A DNA stretch of 64,000 nt from Pardosa pseudoannulata (lineage: Eukaryota; Arthropoda; Arachnida; Araneae; Lycosidae), in NCBI GenBank assembly GCA_032207245.1, contig CM063506.1:17831682-17895681 (forward strand), in the 5' to 3' direction. Under the pieces are notes generated by a model. That model saw nothing but the letters and a program-made list of their open reading frames with translations. It did not search any database and was not told the origin of the DNA. This document shows, one piece after another, positions 50,970-58,393 of the stretch. Every line of letters begins with the position of its first letter. Positions within the stretch are counted from its first letter, which is position 1. A program made the position numbers and the translations under genes.

Positions 50970-53900
50970 GCACACACACAAAGATATAGGTAGAAAGATG
51001 TTTTTCATGAAATTGAATTTTTTTATGAGGCAGATTAAGGAATGAAATTTCTTTTATTAGCTTTTTTACATTAATCTTGTCACATGAATCATAAAATATT
51101 ATTCTAAAAGATTTAACACTCTTTTACTACAAGTAAGAAGAAAACATATCTTACAAAATTTCTATTCAATACATAATTTAAATATTCAATTCTCATCACA
51201 AAAAGTAAATTCGACTTTTATAAATTTTCATTAATTTTAGGTAAATATACAAATATTGTTTTAACATAATTTGATATGCAATTCTAATTATATAAAATAA
51301 ATCATAATTGACAAAATTTAAGACTACTTTAAGATCTCAGAAATTAACTAGTGTATATACTATTTTTTTTATGTAACTTCTTCCATGCAGTTCTTTTTTC
51401 CACAAACAAAAACAGGTTTGAGTGTAGTAAAATGGGTATTCCTATATTTGGTTTTAGAAATCAAAGACTGAACATATAAAATGATACAGTAATTTTTTTT
51501 TAAAAGAACTTAGATCTGAACGAGTAATAAATTTTTAAAAAATAGCATTTGAAGAAAACAAACACACAAACCTTTGGACGGTTTCCCTTTATCATAAATT
51601 TCAAACAATAACTCAGCAGATACATCTTTAACAGTGCTATGTAAAAAAATATCGATTAATATTCAAGTAACTTGTAAAACACAATCAAAACATTTAAGAA
51701 AATTACTGAACAAAATGGTACAAAAGTAAGAGCAAGATATAAAATATAACAGAATGTTTGGAAAATATGTAAGGTTTGGAAGATTTCCTAGATTCCATAA
51801 AAGTATATAATGATTGAAAAATGCATTATACCAGAACCCTATCTTAAAGTCTTATTAATTTCGTATAAAATATATGCTGACAATATATTTATACCAACAA
51901 AAGTGCTCTACAATAATTTTATATTTTATACTTATAAAATTAGAAAATTCCAAAAAATTAAATGTTACTCTTATTTGAAAATAGAAATCTAAAACAAAAA
52001 GCAATTTAACAAAATTATTAATATGAAATTTTTAAAGGTCAAAATGAAGAAAATTATTAAAAAATAAATTATATAACTTACAATGTGAATGATTCATCCC
52101 AGAACGGATTTGATTTTTCTTGAAGAGCTTGTGTTTCAAATTTCTGTGGAGGTTCATCCATTTCAACTACACAATATGGCTGTATACAACCTACGAAAGA
52201 AAACAGAATAAAAGTCACACTTATAATTAAAATAAAATAGAAATCTAACATACTGCACGAAATCTTAGTAAGTAGTTCAACCACTCATAACTTTAAAAGG
52301 TACACATATAGAATACAACATTAAAACTGAGGCTTAAAAGTTAGTGGTTGAAAATATATGAATTTTTGTTAGATCACTGTGAATCAGGAAGAGTTTGATA
52401 ATTAATTATTCCTCAGCACAATATATTTTATAACTTAGTATGGTGTACACAGAAGTTATAAGAATGAGAAGTAGTAGTTTCATTTAACTGTGATTGAAAA
52501 CTACCAATACATACATATCTGTTTATACATACGAAGTAAAAGGCACTATGTTATAAATTTCAAACTTTACAGGAGAAAATAATAAAGATTTTGTATAGAT
52601 TTATTTAAGTTGGGCCGTTTATAGTGAAAAACTTTTTAAATGTCTTAAGAGATAAAAGGGAAGAATAGTGTCTGTAAATATGCATAAATAGTAGAAAAAA
52701 TATTTCATTCAAATGGTGATCTTTACCTCACACAACCATACTGATACATAATGCCATTTCCAATTTGCTAAAACTCTCAATTTTAGGGACTAGAGATTAT
52801 GTTTTTATAACATAAAAAAAGAGAACAATTCTACTTGAATATTAAAATGTCATTTTTTTAGAAAATAGACAGTGCCTTTTACTTATGATGTACAGATGCT
52901 CTATATTTCTGTGTATAAGCCGAGAATTTATTTTGACTTTTTAAAGACTTAAAATGTGTGTGTGCGAGGGAAGGAATTGGCTTATTTAGTGATCCATGGA
53001 ACAGATGTTAATATGTGTGTTTTTTGGTGACATCTTTTTGCTGTTGATGGCAAAATGTTGCCAAATCAGCAAAAATTAATAAAATAGTGAAAAACAATAA
53101 AGAACAAAAAAGAAAATGCATAATGGCCAAAATTAAATAAAACTTGGAAAAATTTTGAATTGAGAAAATATAAAAATTGTAAAATAAATTTAAGTTAACA
53201 AATTTAGTTGAAATTCTAGAAATTGTTTCTTTCACTTTAGCTTATACACAAGTTTTGAACTTTGGGTAAATTTTTGAAGGAAAACCCTACCCTTGGCTTA
53301 TATTTAGAAATATATAGTATATACTTATAAACAAAATTAAATACCTTCACTTCCTCCAAGATTTGAAGCTTTAATGATTTTAACTAATAATTTTTCTTCT
53401 GTTTCATTCTCAGTTGATTCAAACTACAAAAAGAAAAACACAGTTACTCAGAGGTTGATCAAATATTAGGATATTTGGGATTATAAAAGCTAAAATATTT
53501 TAAAAAGACTAAAATTTAGAATTAAAAACAAAAAACGAAGTTCTACAATTAAACACAATAAATCCTTTGATGGTCATCACTAAATAATATACTTCACCTC
53601 TGAATAGTGAATTCCAGATAGTAGCGACTCAAGAAATCATTCTTACAACCACCCATAAATTTATTTTTCTTCTCTTAACAACAAAAGCTAAAGAGAATAC
53701 TTAGGAATTAAGAAAGAACTAAAGATGACAGATTATAAGAATGACTTGGTAAGGCTCTAGAACCGCAATTCTTTAGGGTGCCACAAGTGTATACCCTAAA
53801 TGCAGCAATAATAATAACAATAATAATAAAAGTTACCTAAAATTGTGAAATTATTAAAAGAAGATACAAATAGATTTAAAAAGTTAAACTTTGTGTTTTG

Positions 53901-56900
53901 TCGTCACAGTGCTACTGTTGAAGTATGATAAGGAATGTCTTTGCATTTATCTCAAAGTGCAATTGATCTTCCATGTTGGAGGTTCTCTAAATGGTTATGC
54001 TAGGGTTGCCTTGACTAAAAAAGTTTGAGAACTACTGCTTTAGAAAAACTTATAATATATGGGTCTGTTTGAAAGAGGTGGTGAACACTGGAAATTACCG
54101 AAAAATCTGGAATACAAATTTTTATATCATACCAATGGCTTTGAATTCTAATTGTTTTTGCAATGTATATAGTATGGTAGTAAAATTTAGCATTAATCTA
54201 CTATACCTTTAATTTAAAGCTATGAATGAAAACTTTTTTTCTTCTTTTGTACTAAAAAAAAACTGCAAATTACCACCAGAATGAAAACAAATTTTTTTAA
54301 TGATATTTCTCGTTATTGGGAAGCAAGAGACTTTGGGACTAATTTGTTTTCTTGATCATTTAATATTATTCTGTTGTTACCTTTTCTTTTGTTCTTATAA
54401 CTATAATACAACTAAATTGAATGTCTTGATTTTTTAACTCTATATTTTTAACTTCCAAAAATAAAGAAACTCCAAATAACAGTTTTATGAGCTCAATGCA
54501 ACCAGAGGCTGCTATTTGAAGGCTTTGCTTTGTTTGAATTCAAATTTTCTTTATAAAATTCATAAAAATTAGATGTTCCTATATGTTTAATATCTAGTTT
54601 ATTAACTTAAAATGGCAAAATTATAACATACCACATCTTCTTCAGATACAGTGCGTTTTAATGTAAGCCTTGGACATTCAGGATAGCAAGACAACTTTAA
54701 ATCAACAATGGCAGAACCAAATGCTTCAGAACAAATTTCACACACAACATCATTTAAAGCCTGGGGATTTTCTACAACAGTCTAAAAAAATAAATAAAAT
54801 ACAGCTTACATTTAAAAATTTACTTTGTGCTGAACAATATGTAAATAAATCCTTAATAATTTATGAATTAAATCTTATCAAAATACATCAATACTTCTAT
54901 AAAGAAATTCAAGAAGTTAGATGCAATATTAAAACAATAGCACACAAAAAACAAGCAATTTTGATTCATCAAATTTAGACAATTTTTAACATCTATTATA
55001 ACCAAATAGAAGATAAAGTATGTACAATAAAAATTATTTAAATAAACACAAACTTTATATACAAAAAAATACCTACAGTTGTTTCTTTAGTTGGTTCAGC
55101 TGATAATTCAATCTGAGGTATCTCTGAATATTTTACAGTGAATGATAAGTCTTCTGGTAAGCATTCAATATTAGTCTGAAAGCACATAAATTTATATATA
55201 TTCAAGTTTAAAATAAATATAATTACAACAAATTTTAGCAGTTTGTACGATAATTTTCTGATATTTTACTTTTAATATAGCAGTATATATAATAACCTGA
55301 TTCTTATATTAGTATGAATATTATTTATACACAGTCTAAAAAAACCCCTTAGACAGATACTTACATAAACTACATTAAGCTAAATAATAAAAACTACATC
55401 CAGTCAATTTTAAACTTGCAAAGACATTAATAACATTCACATACTATAAAATTTTTCTTAAAATAAATTATGAAAGTGTAACTGATAATTTGAGTTTAAG
55501 CACATTATCTTGTACTCATTATATTAATTCTGATACCAAAAATATTTTTTTTGGCATCACAGCTAACTACAATGATGCATGAAAATCATAAAAAATCCCA
55601 ATTTCATATTATTATGCTTTAATTTGAGAACTTTCAATTCATTTAATACATAAATATTTAAGATAAATTTTAATTATGAATTTATACACACTCAAACTCG
55701 CAAATTTCCATAAATGCAGCACCTTCCTATCTTCTTTACACTGCTGATATTCATAAATCAGTAAATCAGAAAGAAATACATTGGAAGTAATATATTCACT
55801 ATAGCAGTGATTTTGCACAGCTATACTAGCTATACCAGGGGCGTATACAAGGGGAAGAGGGTTAGGGGTTTAACCCCCCCCTTGAGCTCAGACAAAATGG
55901 CAAAAATAAAAATTTAGTAGAAATTATGCAGGCTATTATTTTTTAGAATTTTGAACCCCCCCTTGAAAAAATTCTGCGTACGCCACTGAGTTATACTACC
56001 TAAACAATAATATATTTCAGCCTTATAAACTCTAATATTATAAGTGAAAATGTTTAGTCAATTAAATGCTGTATTAACAATCCAAATTTCAATATGAAAC
56101 AATCTTTTCTTTCATGTAGCACATAACTGTTCATTTGAACCAAGTTAAATAGTATTTTTCAGATACATCAAATTACACTTTTTTTTTGCATATTAAGGTT
56201 GTTAAGAAACAATTTAATGCAGTACAAAGAGAATTTTAATCTTTTAAAAAATATAATTCTCATATGAAATTCAAATTGAAAGGGGGATAACCCCCCATTA
56301 TGAAAAATTTATCACTGCACCTTTGATATTATATCAAATTACAAGATAATTAAAAAAAAAGTTAAATATAAAAAAGTTGAACATAATACATTGATTTTAT
56401 TCTGAATCAAACTCAAATTTAAAGATTATGGATATGCTAATTATTATTTACACAAATGAGAACATGATCAATTTTTAAATTAACTATGACAGTAAAACAT
56501 TAGCATTCCTTTTCGAGCATTCAGATTTATTAAATTTATTTCCTATGTAAATACACAAATTTGTAATGATTAAATATAAGGTGCATAGAAAGCAAAAAAT
56601 GAAAGAAATTTTAGTACTTACTTTACCAGAAATTCTTTTAACATTTATTAAAAATGGTGTAATAGTTTTATCTTTTTCTTTCACCTGAGTGACAGTGATA
56701 TCAAAACTTATGTCTTCAACAGTCATATCGCACATTACATTCTGAAATAGAAGTTAATAATAAATTCAAAGGAATATAAGAAACCATATTAGAGGAGATA
56801 AAAATATTTAAAAACCTAGGAATATCATTTAGTAGTAATTGTTAATTTATAAAAAATTTCAGTTAAAACTCTTTTTTACCAAAAACAAAATTAAAAAGAA

Positions 56901-58361
56901 ATCCTTGTAAATAAGCCAAATATCACAATCTTAAAAGAAAAAAGGGAATAGTTGTGCTAACAGCATATTATGACTTGTAAATGCCATAACAGACCTTGTA
57001 AAACATATGGAATAAACACCATGGTCTTGATACCAACTAAATTTAAGTACATAAACTTTTTATAATGCTTAGAACAGGGTTGGCATGATTTAAATCAGTT
57101 GATTTTTTGAAAAAATCATTGATTTAAGGCTTTTTTTTTTTTTTTTTTTGCTTCTTTTAAAACCTATATTCCAAAGACAGGAGAAATGAGAATCAGTCAG
57201 CACAGTAATGCCAATAAGTAAATAAGTGTAAATAGATAGCATGTGCTTTCTATGAATTTAGGAGTTGTTATCAGAAAGTATGTAGTAGGGGTAGTACAAA
57301 GATTGATTATGACTTGTGGAATTCATTTTATGTAATGGGAGGTAAAGAGAGTATTTCAGAACTTGAAATGCAGTTTGTCTACTGAATAACAACAGCCGTG
57401 GCTTCATCTACTGGAATGGAAAGACATCTTTTGTATTGTTCATTCTAGCCTTCATAACCAATTAGGAGTGGATAAAGAGTCAAAGCTAGTGTTTTTATTA
57501 AAACAATTAAATCCATAATTCGGTGCTTAAAAATATTGAAATAATTGTGATTTGTTTTTTTAAATAAATAGTTTGCATTAAAAGAATATTTAAATTTACA
57601 TTTTATTTAGTTTTCACTATCCAATTACAAAATAATAGAATGTATTTAGATTAAAATTCATATATTTAATTTTAGGTAATCAGTGTAGATAGATAAGATG
57701 TTACTTCTTATAACAAACCATTCTATGTATATTGCAAAAAACATAAAAACAACAATTAAAATTAGTATTCAGAAAAAAATATAAAAAATCCAATTTAAAT
57801 AAAAAAAAATCTGATTTAAAAAAAAAAAAATCATGATTTTTTTCCAACCCTGGTTTAGAACATATGTATTTAAATTTTTGTCATTTCAAATGACTAAATT
57901 AATGCATTATAAAGAAATGTATTTCTTATTAATAGTCTGATTTAATTTCCAGATAATTTATTTTGCTAAGTCTACTTTTCTGCCACATGAGGGATAAGAG
58001 ACCAGGGCCTATTGCTTAAAGCCAATTTCAAATGATGACAAACATCCATGGCAGGTATAGGATTTGAACCCATGAGGTCTGATACCATCAAAATAATTTA
58101 CTTAAATTTTGCTTAGTACCATTTACAAGAAGCACTGTTGTTTATATCTAATGCATTAAACAAGTACATTATGCAAAAATATTTTTAAAAATTCATGACA
58201 ATTATTAGAAAATTTCTCTTACCAAATCACCTCTTGAAGTGCACACTTCATATGCTTCCTGAATGTCTGGAGGCCCAGGTGTTACAGTAACATCTTTAAA
58301 ATCAATCAAGATACCATGCTACAAAATAATTGTTTAAAGAAAGTATAAATTTGCGAAGAGG

Positions 58362-58393
<32 letters not shown>

